Shown here: in pieces, positions 1-6,924 of the stretch
Numbering within the stretch: position 1 is the stretch's first letter
Layout: the number at the start of each line of letters is the position of its first letter
Assembly (NCBI GenBank): GCA_903859155.1
Contig: CAIOLO010000037.1
Coordinates: forward strand, 1 to 64,000
Direction: 5' to 3'
Source of the DNA: an uncultured beta proteobacterium
Lineage (GTDB): Bacteria; Pseudomonadota; Gammaproteobacteria; Burkholderiales; SG8-39
Length of the DNA stretch: 64,000 bases
The notes under the pieces: model-generated
What the model saw: the letters and a program-made list of their open reading frames with translations, nothing else
Database searches by the model: none
What the model was told of the DNA's origin: nothing
Position numbers and translations under genes: made by a program

Positions 1-1
1 C

Positions 2-598
2 GCGGAGGCCGTGACGGGCGGCAGCACCTCATATGCCTACCCCGACCCCGAATGGGCGCTGGGCGTCGCCACCGCGGGTCCCGGGTTGCCCGACGCGGTG
101 CGCCGCATACTGACCTTCACCAGCGAGCCTCTGCTCGAGGACATGGAATTGACCGGCAATGGCCGGCTGACACTGTTCATTTCGACCACGGCCGATGATG
201 CCGACTTCGTCGTGCGCATCAGCGAACAGCTGCCCCAATCGACTGCCGAGCGGGCAAAAGGCGAGCAACCCCGCGCTACCGTCGTCACCAAGGGCTGGCT
301 GCGCGCCTCGCACAGAGTCAGCCGCGACCGCAGTCACGGCAGTGAAGAGTGGCCGATCTACAAACACGACAAACTGGAACTGCTGACCCCCGGTGAGGTG
401 TACCGGATCGACATCCCGCTCAACCCGATGGCTTACCTTTTCAAGAAAGACACCCGGGTGCGCATCGAGCTTGCCTGCCACGATAGCCCGGTTACGGAAA
501 AGCATTTCAACCTGTTTTACAAGCCCTCGAAAATCGGCATCGACACGATCATTCATGATGGAAAACACCCTTCCCATCTGGCGCTGCAGGTACTCTGA
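2..598 (+). CDS. CocE/NonD-family hydrolase, C-terminal part (5' end outside window)
   Basis: The open frame enters from the left edge, so only the last ~199 residues are visible. They look like the C-terminal beta-sandwich (X-Pro dipeptidyl-peptidase C-terminal type domain) of CocE/NonD hydrolases: LTGNGRLTLFISTTADDADF, then a segment with GWLRASHR, then LTPGEVYRIDIPLNPMAYLF and a strand containing RVRIELACHDSP. In this family an N-terminal alpha/beta-hydrolase domain with the Ser-Asp-His triad precedes the sandwich; it lies upstream and cannot be checked. The substrate is unknown (esters, acyl-peptides or similar). The gene ends 147 bp before the convergent Bug receptor gene. Confidence 0.85.
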   Translation, partial: AEAVTGGSTSYAYPDPEWALGVATAGPGLPDAVRRILTFTSEPLLEDMELTGNGRLTLFISTTADDADFVVRISEQLPQSTAERAKGEQPRATVVTKGWLRASHRVSRDRSHGSEEWPIYKHDKLELLTPGEVYRIDIPLNPMAYLFKKDTRVRIELACHDSPVTEKHFNLFYKPSKIGIDTIIHDGKHPSHLALQVL

Positions 599-745
599 AC
601 CGGACGTCGATGGTGCAGCCTGGCAATCCCGGCGGGGGCTGCGCTTCTCCACGAATGCAGGCGAAGCGTACTGCGGTGTGACACCGCAACGGTGCGACGA
701 TGAAATACCTGGACCCGAATGGAAGCCGAACTTGGCAGAGCCCTG

Positions 746-1795
746 TCACTCCCTGGTAACGCCGCCTCGTTCGACAATGGTCTTGTAGCGCGCTGATTCA
801 GCCTGCAAAAAGGCGGGCGTGTCCGCAGGCGATATGTCCATCGGTGTCTGGCCTACGGCCGCGAGGCGTCTGCGCACCTCAGGATCGGCCAGGGCTGAGC
901 GAAACTCCGCGGCGAGTCGCTGAATAATCGGAGCCGGCGTACGCGCCGGAGCTGCCAGCATCCACCAGTTGGACGCCGCGAGTTGCGGAAAACCAGACTC
1001 GACCGTGGTGGGCACCTCGGGCAATTCGTCCAGGCGTTTGTTTGTCATCGCGGCAAGCACCCGCAACTTGCCGGCCCGCACCTGCCCTGCGACCGCCGTA
1101 AGCGTGGGAAATGCTATCTGTATGTCGTCGGTCAGGAGCGCACGCACCAGTTCCGGCGTCCCTTTGTAGGGTACATACACCATTGAGTTTCCGGTCTGCT
1201 GGGAAAAGAAAACCCCGGTCAGGTGCGTCGGCGATCCGGCCCCTTGGGCGCCGAAGTTGTAGCGCCCGCTGTTGGCACGCAGAAAATCCGACAACTCCTT
1301 CAGTGACTTCGACTGCACGCCTGGCGACACCACGGCGATCAGCGAAGCCTCCGCGAGCAGCGATACCGGCTCGAAGGCTGTCAGCGGATCGAATCCCAGA
1401 TCACGGATCATGTGTTGCTTAACCGCGAACACCGAGGTCGAACCGATCAACAGCGAATAACCATCGGGGGTGGATCTCATCACATTCTCCGTGCCGATCA
1501 CGGCATCCGCACCGGGCCGGTTGTCGACCAGGAAGCGCTGGCCGAGTTTCGCCTCGATGCCCGGGGACATGGTGCGGAATATCGCCTCCGCGACACTGCC
1601 CGCGGCAAACGGAACCACCACGCGAATGGGTTTCGCGGGCCATTCCTGCGCACCAACCGCCGATGCAAGCGCCATCAGAATCAGCGCGGCGAACGCAATC
1701 TCCGCCCCAGGCGTGGCGAGGAATCCGGTGTTGCCCTCTCGCTGGGCGCCCGGCAAGCCCCTGATGGTCCCGATACGGTGATGCGGCTGCCCCAT
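746..1795 (-). CDS. Bug-family (TctC) tripartite tricarboxylate-type substrate-binding protein
   Basis: Periplasmic solute receptor of the Bug/TctC family, which captures small carboxylates. The family signature is clear: AQEWPAKPIRVVVPFAAGS after the signal peptide, VDNRPGADAVIG, STPDGYSLLIGS, and YVPYKGTPELVRALL. A strong AGGAGG lies 6 nt before the ATG at 1795, supporting this start even though it leaves ~33 residues before the hydrophobic signal core, longer than usual. No TctA/TctB membrane partner is in the window, so this is an orphan receptor, common in Betaproteobacteria. The ligand cannot be predicted. It is transcribed away from a truncated Bug signal-peptide fragment at 1937. Confidence 0.93.
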   Translation of the reverse strand: MGQPHHRIGTIRGLPGAQREGNTGFLATPGAEIAFAALILMALASAVGAQEWPAKPIRVVVPFAAGSVAEAIFRTMSPGIEAKLGQRFLVDNRPGADAVIGTENVMRSTPDGYSLLIGSTSVFAVKQHMIRDLGFDPLTAFEPVSLLAEASLIAVVSPGVQSKSLKELSDFLRANSGRYNFGAQGAGSPTHLTGVFFSQQTGNSMVYVPYKGTPELVRALLTDDIQIAFPTLTAVAGQVRAGKLRVLAAMTNKRLDELPEVPTTVESGFPQLAASNWWMLAAPARTPAPIIQRLAAEFRSALADPEVRRRLAAVGQTPMDISPADTPAFLQAESARYKTIVERGGVTRE

Positions 1796-1936
1796 GAAGA
1801 TCCTCCTTTTCCCTGAATGAACTCGCGTGACGGGTTCGTGCGTAAATCGCGGAAGCGGTGCGGCGCCATTATCTTCCGCGCTGCCGCTACCTGCATTGCG
1901 CCACGTGCCGGCGCGGATAACAGGAAGGGATTACCA

Positions 1937-2032
1937 GTGAAAAATGGATTCATGATGGCGGCAGTCGCGCTTGTTCCGGGCGTTGCCGGGGCGGCCTGGG
2001 CGCAGGACTATCCCCTGCCACCTCCCAGGTGA
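1937..2032 (+). pseudogene. Truncated Bug-receptor gene: signal peptide only
   Basis: A GTG codon preceded by AGGAAGGG at good spacing opens a 31-codon frame. It reads as a Bug signal peptide with the typical AWAQDYP junction and stops seven codons later (LPPPR, stop). In intact relatives AQDYP is followed by K/RPVRI/KVI and about 290 further residues. The rest of the receptor is absent before the cupin-like gene at 2111, so this looks like a large internal/3' deletion. A free-standing secreted 31-mer is possible but less likely. Confidence 0.6.
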
Positions 2033-2110
2033 TGGTTTGGCGATGCACCCGGATGGAATTCCGGAATTGATTAAAATGGGCTGTTGCCTCGCACATTCGG
2101 CTTCTTACTG

Positions 2111-2767
2111 ATGACCCACTCCCTTCATTTCTATCAGGACCAGTTGTTGCAAGGCGCAAGATCGGCGCCGCTGCGGTCCCTCCATCGCATGATCCTGGTC
2201 CGCCACGGCCGCGTACGCGTCAACGAGCGCCTGCTGGCAGAGGGAGAGGCTGTCTATGCAGACGATGCCAGCGTCATCGTCGGGGATAGCGAATGGTCGT
2301 TTGTCTGGCGCTGGGAACTGGAACAGACGGGTTCACCATCCAATCTCTTGTGCGGTGAGGAAATCTTCTCGATCCTGCGAATGTCGCGCGAAATCACTTC
2401 GCTGGACATGCCGCCCGGCAGCCAATGGCTGTTCCGTCTCGATCGCATCCGTATGCCCGCGGGGCGCGTCACCGATCCTCATGTCCATCCCGGCCCGGGG
2501 ATCCGTTGCCTGCTGGAGGGCACCTTCAGCGCCGACCAGATGTCCGAACCCGTCCCGCAGCGCCTACCCGGTGATCCGTGGTGGGAGGTGGGTCCCGACG
2601 AAGTGGTGGCGCGAGGGGCTCCGGCCATGCGCACACGCTTCATGCGCGGCATGATCCTGCCGGACAAATTTGCCGGAGGAACCGAAACGGCAACCTGGCT
2701 GGACAACCAGAAGCCGCCGCCCACCGGCAACTGGACGCTGTTTGTGGACCACAGCATCACGCTTTAA
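2111..2767 (+). CDS. Cupin-like protein
   Basis: 218 residues, no signal peptide. The central segment RLDRIRMPAGRVTDPHVHPG followed by GIRCLLEGTF resembles a cupin motif (PxGxxxxxHxHxG, then a turn and strand), which in active cupins holds a metal through the two His and a downstream Glu. The first half (HGRVRVNERLLAEGEAVYAD) looks like a second, degenerate jelly-roll, so the fold may be bicupin. I chose ATG 2111; a TTG 27 nt upstream is in frame but has no better ribosome-binding site. Function and substrate unknown. It may be transcribed alone: the next gene is convergent. Confidence 0.72.
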   Translation: MTHSLHFYQDQLLQGARSAPLRSLHRMILVRHGRVRVNERLLAEGEAVYADDASVIVGDSEWSFVWRWELEQTGSPSNLLCGEEIFSILRMSREITSLDMPPGSQWLFRLDRIRMPAGRVTDPHVHPGPGIRCLLEGTFSADQMSEPVPQRLPGDPWWEVGPDEVVARGAPAMRTRFMRGMILPDKFAGGTETATWLDNQKPPPTGNWTLFVDHSITL

Positions 2768-2892
2768 TCGCGGCTACCGGGCAAGACTCCGCTGGTCGGC
2801 CTCGAGTGCCGGTCGCGGGGTCATTGGCTTCCAAGTGCCTGGACGAGGCGCCGGCAATTGTGGGCACTTGACACGGACTTTGTATTTGCCCG

Positions 2893-3711
2893 TTATACCG
2901 GGCGGGCCGACGGGTGCTGAACCCACATGCTGCCGGCGAGGATGATCAGCAGGGTGGCGACATAAAACACAACCTGCATGCCCGCCGGCGCAGGGTCGTA
3001 ACCGGCCAGCGTGTTCAGCAATGCGCCCGGGATCGAGTCGATAGGCAATGCCGACGAGGTATCCCACAGCGGACTGCGAAGACTGGGCAGCAGGTCGGCC
3101 TGGATCAGAAATCGGGTCATGCGCGAAGCCATTCCGGCCGCTAGAAGCACTATCAGCAGGCCTGTCACCGAGAAAAACCAACGCATTGGAATGCGCAGCA
3201 TTCCGGCATACAGCAGGCCGCCCAAGGCCACGCCAGCAAGGAGGCCCATTGCACCGCCGAGCAATATGGATGAACTGCCGCTCTGGGATTCCGAGAGCAG
3301 ACCGTAGAGAAACAGGCTCGATTCCGACCCCTCGCGCAGTACCGTCAGCCCGATCAGGATCAGGATGGCCGAAAGTTGTCGTCGGCCTTCGCGAACCTCC
3401 ATGCCAATCTGGCGCGCATCGGTAACTAGCTCACCGGCATGAGCGCTCATCCAAACCTGATGCGAACCCAGCAAAACCACGGCGACAGCAAGGATCGCGG
3501 CATTGAAATATTCCTGACCCAAGCCTTCAAATAGAGCGGCTATGTGCCCGGTCAAAGCGGCGACAACGCCCGCCCCGATCAGTCCGGCGAGAATGCCTCC
3601 ACCTATCCAGAGGCCGCGCCCGGCTATGGAACGGGTGGCAGCGGCGAGTATGCCGATCAGCAGCGCCGCTTCCAGTGTTTCGCGCAAAACGATAATTGAA
3701 GCACCGAGCAT
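2893..3711 (-). CDS. FTR1-family iron permease
   Basis: 272-residue polytopic membrane protein with the two REXXE iron-translocation motifs of the FTR1/EfeU (oxidase-dependent iron transporter) family: RETLE at residues 10-14 in the first helix and REGSE at about 126-130. About seven hydrophobic segments are visible, matching the family. It starts 6 bp after the upstream cupredoxin gene stops, so the two form an operon behind a Fur-box-like palindrome at 4073. By family knowledge it imports iron across the inner membrane, with a periplasmic cupredoxin/EfeO-type partner handling the metal. No EfeB-type peroxidase is present in the window. Confidence 0.93.
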   Translation of the reverse strand: MLGASIIVLRETLEAALLIGILAAATRSIAGRGLWIGGGILAGLIGAGVVAALTGHIAALFEGLGQEYFNAAILAVAVVLLGSHQVWMSAHAGELVTDARQIGMEVREGRRQLSAILILIGLTVLREGSESSLFLYGLLSESQSGSSSILLGGAMGLLAGVALGGLLYAGMLRIPMRWFFSVTGLLIVLLAAGMASRMTRFLIQADLLPSLRSPLWDTSSALPIDSIPGALLNTLAGYDPAPAGMQVVFYVATLLIILAGSMWVQHPSARPV

Positions 3712-3717
3712 GACGGC

Positions 3718-4041
3718 TTACTCCGCGACAACAATGCCGATTGCCGTTTTTTTGTGGAAATCCCCGAAAAAGGGATACTTGCCCGGCAACAATGGCCCGA
3801 TGAGGACCGGGAGCTTGCTTTTCCCCGGAATGACTTTTTCCCGATTGAGAGCATGACTCTCGAACTCTTCCGCGGTGGCATCCTGGTTGTCGATCATCAG
3901 GCGAATTTTTTGCCCGGCGGGAACACGCAACTCGGCCGGAATGAAGCGGTGATCCCGGATGACCAGGGAGACTTCAGGCTCGGCGGCCATGCAGAGCGTC
4001 GACGCGGATACAAATACCAGTGCAGGAATGAGAAAGCGCAT
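3718..4041 (-). CDS. Periplasmic cupredoxin-domain protein, partner of FTR1 permease
   Basis: 107 residues with a Sec signal peptide (MRFLIPALVFVSASTLCMAA) and one cupredoxin-like domain: EVSLVIRDHRFIPAELRVPA, IRLMIDNQDATAEEFESH and LLPGKYPFFGDFHKKT. Similar small domains accompany FTR1 permeases and form the N-terminal part of EfeO. A classical type-1 copper site is not obvious (no Cys in the last loop), so it may bind iron or copper through Glu/His/Met. I chose the ATG at 4041, preceded by GAGG at ideal spacing, over an in-frame GTG at 4059. It is the first gene of the iron operon. Confidence 0.85.
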   Translation of the reverse strand: MRFLIPALVFVSASTLCMAAEPEVSLVIRDHRFIPAELRVPAGQKIRLMIDNQDATAEEFESHALNREKVIPGKSKLPVLIGPLLPGKYPFFGDFHKKTAIGIVVAE

Positions 4042-4072
4042 AGGGACCTCGATCAGCACGTTTAAAACTGGA

Positions 4073-4087
4073 TGATAACGGTTCTCA
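4073..4087 (-). promoter_or_regulatory. Fur-box-like palindrome upstream of iron operon
   Basis: TGATAACGGTTCTCA is a 7-1-7 inverted repeat with one mismatch between its arms. It matches the Fur consensus TGATAAT-N-ATTATCA at 11 of 14 positions (hand count). It lies about 32 bp upstream of the ATG of the cupredoxin gene that precedes the FTR1 permease, where Fe-Fur would block transcription. Confidence 0.65.
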
Positions 4088-4462
4088 TGCGCATAAGGAA
4101 GCTTAACTTATTGATTTTGAGATACGCTTCTCGCCAGGACAGGTTGCCTGATGAATTTTCCAGTCCAAGTTTATCCATCCTGAGCAATTCCGCCCAGTCG
4201 GCACCCGCGAATTCGATGAATCGCTTGGGATAAAGTATCTCCTTCAGTGAAACGCATTCAAATGCAATAACTTATCGAAGAATTGCGGGGGCCGTATGGA
4301 AGCGGCAGAGCCAAAGTTTTGATCGCCACCGGATCCACAGCCCGTTGAATATCGCTTCACTTTCTTAAGCCGATGATTTAAAATAGGTTTTGTTGTACGA
4401 ATCAGAGTTTAATCCGCCTCCAAATTCGAGCTATTTGAATTAATTACCTAAAATCAAATACT

Positions 4463-4477
4463 TGAGAATCATTTTCG
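4463..4477 (+). promoter_or_regulatory. Second Fur-box-like site, upstream of winged-helix gene
   Basis: TGAGAATCATTTTCG matches the 7-1-7 Fur consensus at about 11 of 14 positions and contains the typical GAGAATCATT core. It lies 100 bp upstream of the small winged-helix gene at 4577, compatible with iron control of that gene. Confidence 0.5.
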
Positions 4478-4576
4478 TTGGAATTATTGAAATCCAGCGT
4501 CGTTTGGGCAGGTATATAGACTAAGCAACCCGCGCTTTGCTGGCACCGCGCCCACTTTTTGCTAGGAGCATGTGAG

Positions 4577-4822
4577 ATGTATGACGCACCGATCCTGCAA
4601 TACTTGAAAAAAAATGGCCAACACCTCGACTTCGAGATCGCAGCAGCGACAGGCATCCCGCTTCCGAAAGTACGCCTGTCATTGTCGGACCTGTCTGCGC
4701 GCGGCGAGATCTCCCGCTGCAACGTGACCCAATATACGGATGGCAAACCCGTGGAAAGGGTTCTCTGCCGTATCGCGGGCACTATCCCGCCCAAGACACC
4801 CGGCAGGAAACCCGGCAGCTGA
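4577..4822 (+). CDS. Small winged-helix DNA-binding protein
   Basis: 81 residues. The first ~60 fit a winged helix-turn-helix: ILQYLKKNGQHLDFEIAAAT (helices 1-2), GIPLPKVRLSLSDLSARGEI (recognition helix and wing), then CNVTQYTDGKPVERVLCRI; the tail is a basic Pro/Lys-rich stretch. The size and a Fur-like box upstream recall FeoC-type or ArsR-like mini-regulators, but the FeoC cysteine cluster is absent, so I do not assign FeoC. The ATG at 4577 has AGGAG 9 nt upstream; a TTG at 4559 is in frame but less likely. The creatininase-like gene begins 37 bp after its stop. Confidence 0.7.
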   Translation: MYDAPILQYLKKNGQHLDFEIAAATGIPLPKVRLSLSDLSARGEISRCNVTQYTDGKPVERVLCRIAGTIPPKTPGRKPGS

Positions 4823-4859
4823 CAGCACCATCGGGGCTGGTATCGCGGCGCTCGCCTCC

Positions 4860-5681
4860 ATGGCAAATCGTTTTTCTTTTCCAGGCAGCGCGAAGCGCGA
4901 CCTCACCGCGCTGCTGCTGCTTGCATTCCTCGCCTCGCCGCTTTGCGCCCAAACACGCTCACTGCATGTCGAGGATCTTACCTGGACCGAGGTACGTGAC
5001 GCTATTGCCGCCGGCAAGACCACGGCAATCTACTACGCCGGCAGCACCGAGCAGAATGGCCCGCACATGGCACTGGGCAAGCACAGCTTCATCGCCCGGC
5101 AGGTGGCGCAGCGCATTGCCGCGGCGCTCGACAATGCGCTGGTCTACCCGATAATGCCGTTCGCCCCGACCGGCGACCCGCTCAACATGACCGACCACAT
5201 GCGCTTTCCGGGCAGCATCAGCGTGTCGGAGGAGACCTTTGCCAGCGTGGCGCGCGACGTGTCACTGAGCGCCATTGCCGCCGGATTCCGGAACATCGTA
5301 CTGATGGGAGACCACGGCGGCGGCCAGGAAGCTCTGGCCAGGGTCGCGCGCGAACTCACCAGCCAGTGGCGCGCAGAGGGCGTCCACGTTCACTATATTC
5401 CCGATCTGTACTACAAATCCAACGACCTTGCGTCCGCCTACCTTGCCCGGCAGGGCATGCAACCCGGATCGCATGCGGGCCTGTCCGATACCGCAGAGCT
5501 GATGGCGTTGGATCCCCAAGGCCGGTGGATACGCCGCGACCGGCTCGCAGCGGGCACTGCCGGCAGCGGAGTCGATGGCGACCCTCGCCAGGCAAGCGCT
5601 GAACTGGGAGAGCGCCTTATCGGCTTCAAGGTCGACAGCTCAGTCGCTCAAATCCGCGGCCTGCTCTCGCAAGCGCATTGA
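4860..5681 (+). CDS. Exported creatininase-family amidohydrolase
   Basis: 273 residues. The creatininase (creatinine amidohydrolase) superfamily fold is indicated by STEQNGPHMALGKHSFIARQ (metal-binding Glu/His near residues 64-74), MTDHMRFPGSISVSEETF, LMGDHGGGQEALA and SHAGLSDTAELMAL, which hold the expected His/Asp/Glu metal ligands. Unlike typical cytoplasmic creatininases it carries a signal peptide (about residues 14-31, LTALLLLAFLASPLCAQ), predicting a periplasmic enzyme. I chose ATG 4860 because the signal peptide then sits at the N-terminus; upstream in-frame ATGs would overlap the previous gene. The substrate may be a cyclic or linear amide rather than creatinine. A Bug receptor gene follows 46 bp later, perhaps in the same transcript. 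Confidence 0.85.
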   Translation: MANRFSFPGSAKRDLTALLLLAFLASPLCAQTRSLHVEDLTWTEVRDAIAAGKTTAIYYAGSTEQNGPHMALGKHSFIARQVAQRIAAALDNALVYPIMPFAPTGDPLNMTDHMRFPGSISVSEETFASVARDVSLSAIAAGFRNIVLMGDHGGGQEALARVARELTSQWRAEGVHVHYIPDLYYKSNDLASAYLARQGMQPGSHAGLSDTAELMALDPQGRWIRRDRLAAGTAGSGVDGDPRQASAELGERLIGFKVDSSVAQIRGLLSQAH

Positions 5682-5727
5682 TTCCCCCTACAATCCGGTC
5701 ACAAGCCAACCAAGGAGCGGAAACCCC

Positions 5728-6705
5728 ATGCGCCGTCATTACCTGCTGTTAGCGGCTGCCGGAATAGTGCTGGTGCAACCGGGCGCAGTGCTGGCACAGA
5801 CTTACCCGGCCAAACCTGTCCGCATGATTGCCGAATTCAGCGCAGGCAGCGGTGGCGATCTGGTGCTCAGGGCCATTCAGGCTCCCATGGCGGAAGCTCT
5901 CGGACAGCCTGTCATCATTGAAAACCGCCCCGGCGCCAGCGGCGTCGTCGCAGCGGAACCGGTAACGCGAGCTCCCCCCGACGGCTATGTCATTGGCGCC
6001 CTGACGCCCAACGGACTGGTTACCCGCCGCTTTCTTGCCAAGGGCGGTGCGCCCGTAGACGTGCTGAAGGACCTCACGCCGCTATCCGCGGTGGGCGAAA
6101 CCGTCACCTTGATCCTGGCCAGCCTGACCTCCCCGGTAAAAACGCTGAAAGAGATGATCGACTACGGCAAAGCCAATCCCGGCAAATTGAGCTACGGCAC
6201 CTCGGGTTTCGGCACCACGCACCACCTGTCGCAGGAGCAGGTACGCATGATCACCGGAGCGGAGCTGACGCACATTCCCTACAAGACCGGCGTCGAGGCG
6301 GTGCAGGGCCTGCTGTCAGACCAGATTCCCGTGGCCTACGCGATCCTGGGCTCGATCGGGGCTCACCTCAAATCAGGCAAGGTCATTCCGCTGGCGCGCG
6401 TCGGAACAACTCGCTATGCGCCCCTGCCCAACGTGCCGGCGCTGTCCGAACTGGCGCCGGGCTTCCAGACCCCGCCATCCTGGACCGGCCTGTTCGCACC
6501 ACCCAATATGCCACCGGCCATACTTGCGAGACTGGGGGGAGACATCGTCAAGGCGCTGCAATTGCCCGCGACCAAAGCCCGGTTGCAGGATGTCGGCTTC
6601 GAAGTGATCGGCAACACGCCGGCCGAATTTGCCGTAATGATCCGCTCACAGATTGAATTGACCGGGAAGATCGTCAAGGCCGCCAATATTCAACCGATTG
6701 AGTAG
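5728..6705 (+). CDS. Bug-family (TctC) substrate-binding protein
   Basis: 325 residues with a clear signal peptide ending in VLAQTYPAKPVRM, followed by family motifs IIENRPGASGVVAAEPV, PPDGYVIGALTPNG, THIPYKTGVEAVQGLL and a C-terminal MIRSQIELTGKIVKAANIQ helix. AAGGAG lies upstream of ATG 5728. It follows the exported creatininase-like gene closely, so the receptor may bind that enzyme's product or substrate; this is inferred from position only. Confidence 0.93.
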   Translation: MRRHYLLLAAAGIVLVQPGAVLAQTYPAKPVRMIAEFSAGSGGDLVLRAIQAPMAEALGQPVIIENRPGASGVVAAEPVTRAPPDGYVIGALTPNGLVTRRFLAKGGAPVDVLKDLTPLSAVGETVTLILASLTSPVKTLKEMIDYGKANPGKLSYGTSGFGTTHHLSQEQVRMITGAELTHIPYKTGVEAVQGLLSDQIPVAYAILGSIGAHLKSGKVIPLARVGTTRYAPLPNVPALSELAPGFQTPPSWTGLFAPPNMPPAILARLGGDIVKALQLPATKARLQDVGFEVIGNTPAEFAVMIRSQIELTGKIVKAANIQPIE

Positions 6706-6769
6706 TCCGGGCCGATCGCTTCGCTCTCCGGTTTGCCGCGACGAAACATCGAACCGGTGTTGAAAATGC

Positions 6770-6865
6770 CTACCGCTTCGCCGCGTTCGCGTCCTTTACC
6801 ACTCTTGCCCAGGTCTCGACCTCGCTCTTCAGGTGCGTGGACATACCCTCAGGCGTGCCTCGGTT
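6770..6865 (-). pseudogene. C-terminal remnant of a Bug receptor gene
   Basis: Read on the minus strand just downstream of the RND pump gene, the frame ends in GTPEGMSTHLKSEVETWARV followed by VKDANAAKR and a stop. This is the characteristic last helix of Bug receptors (GTPxE...H/IK.E...W..VVK.A). Nothing upstream in this frame resembles the remaining ~290 residues; an ATG overlapping the RND stop codon opens only ~51 codons. It is best read as the leftover 3' end of a deleted receptor gene. Confidence 0.6.
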
Positions 6866-6924
6866 GGCAGCCTGCTGGTGGTTGACGCTCGACCCGCTGC
6901 CGCCGATGACGAAATCAAACGCCA

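Larger units (their letters stand above)
4042..4576. other. 535-bp AT-richer divergent intergenic region
   Basis: This stretch separates the iron operon (minus) from the winged-helix gene (plus). It holds two Fur-box-like palindromes (4073-4087 and 4463-4477), one close to each gene. The middle (about 4090-4440) shows no convincing gene. A 69-codon minus-strand frame ending at 4062 has plausible amino-acid composition but no start codon in its first half and runs through the Fur-like site. Confidence 0.6.

Noticed and set aside
4062-4271. 69-codon minus-strand open frame just upstream of the cupredoxin gene, with protein-like composition (EILYPKRFIEFAGADWAELL)
   Set aside because: No start codon in its first half, no ribosome-binding site, and it runs through the Fur-like palindrome; more likely a relic or chance frame.
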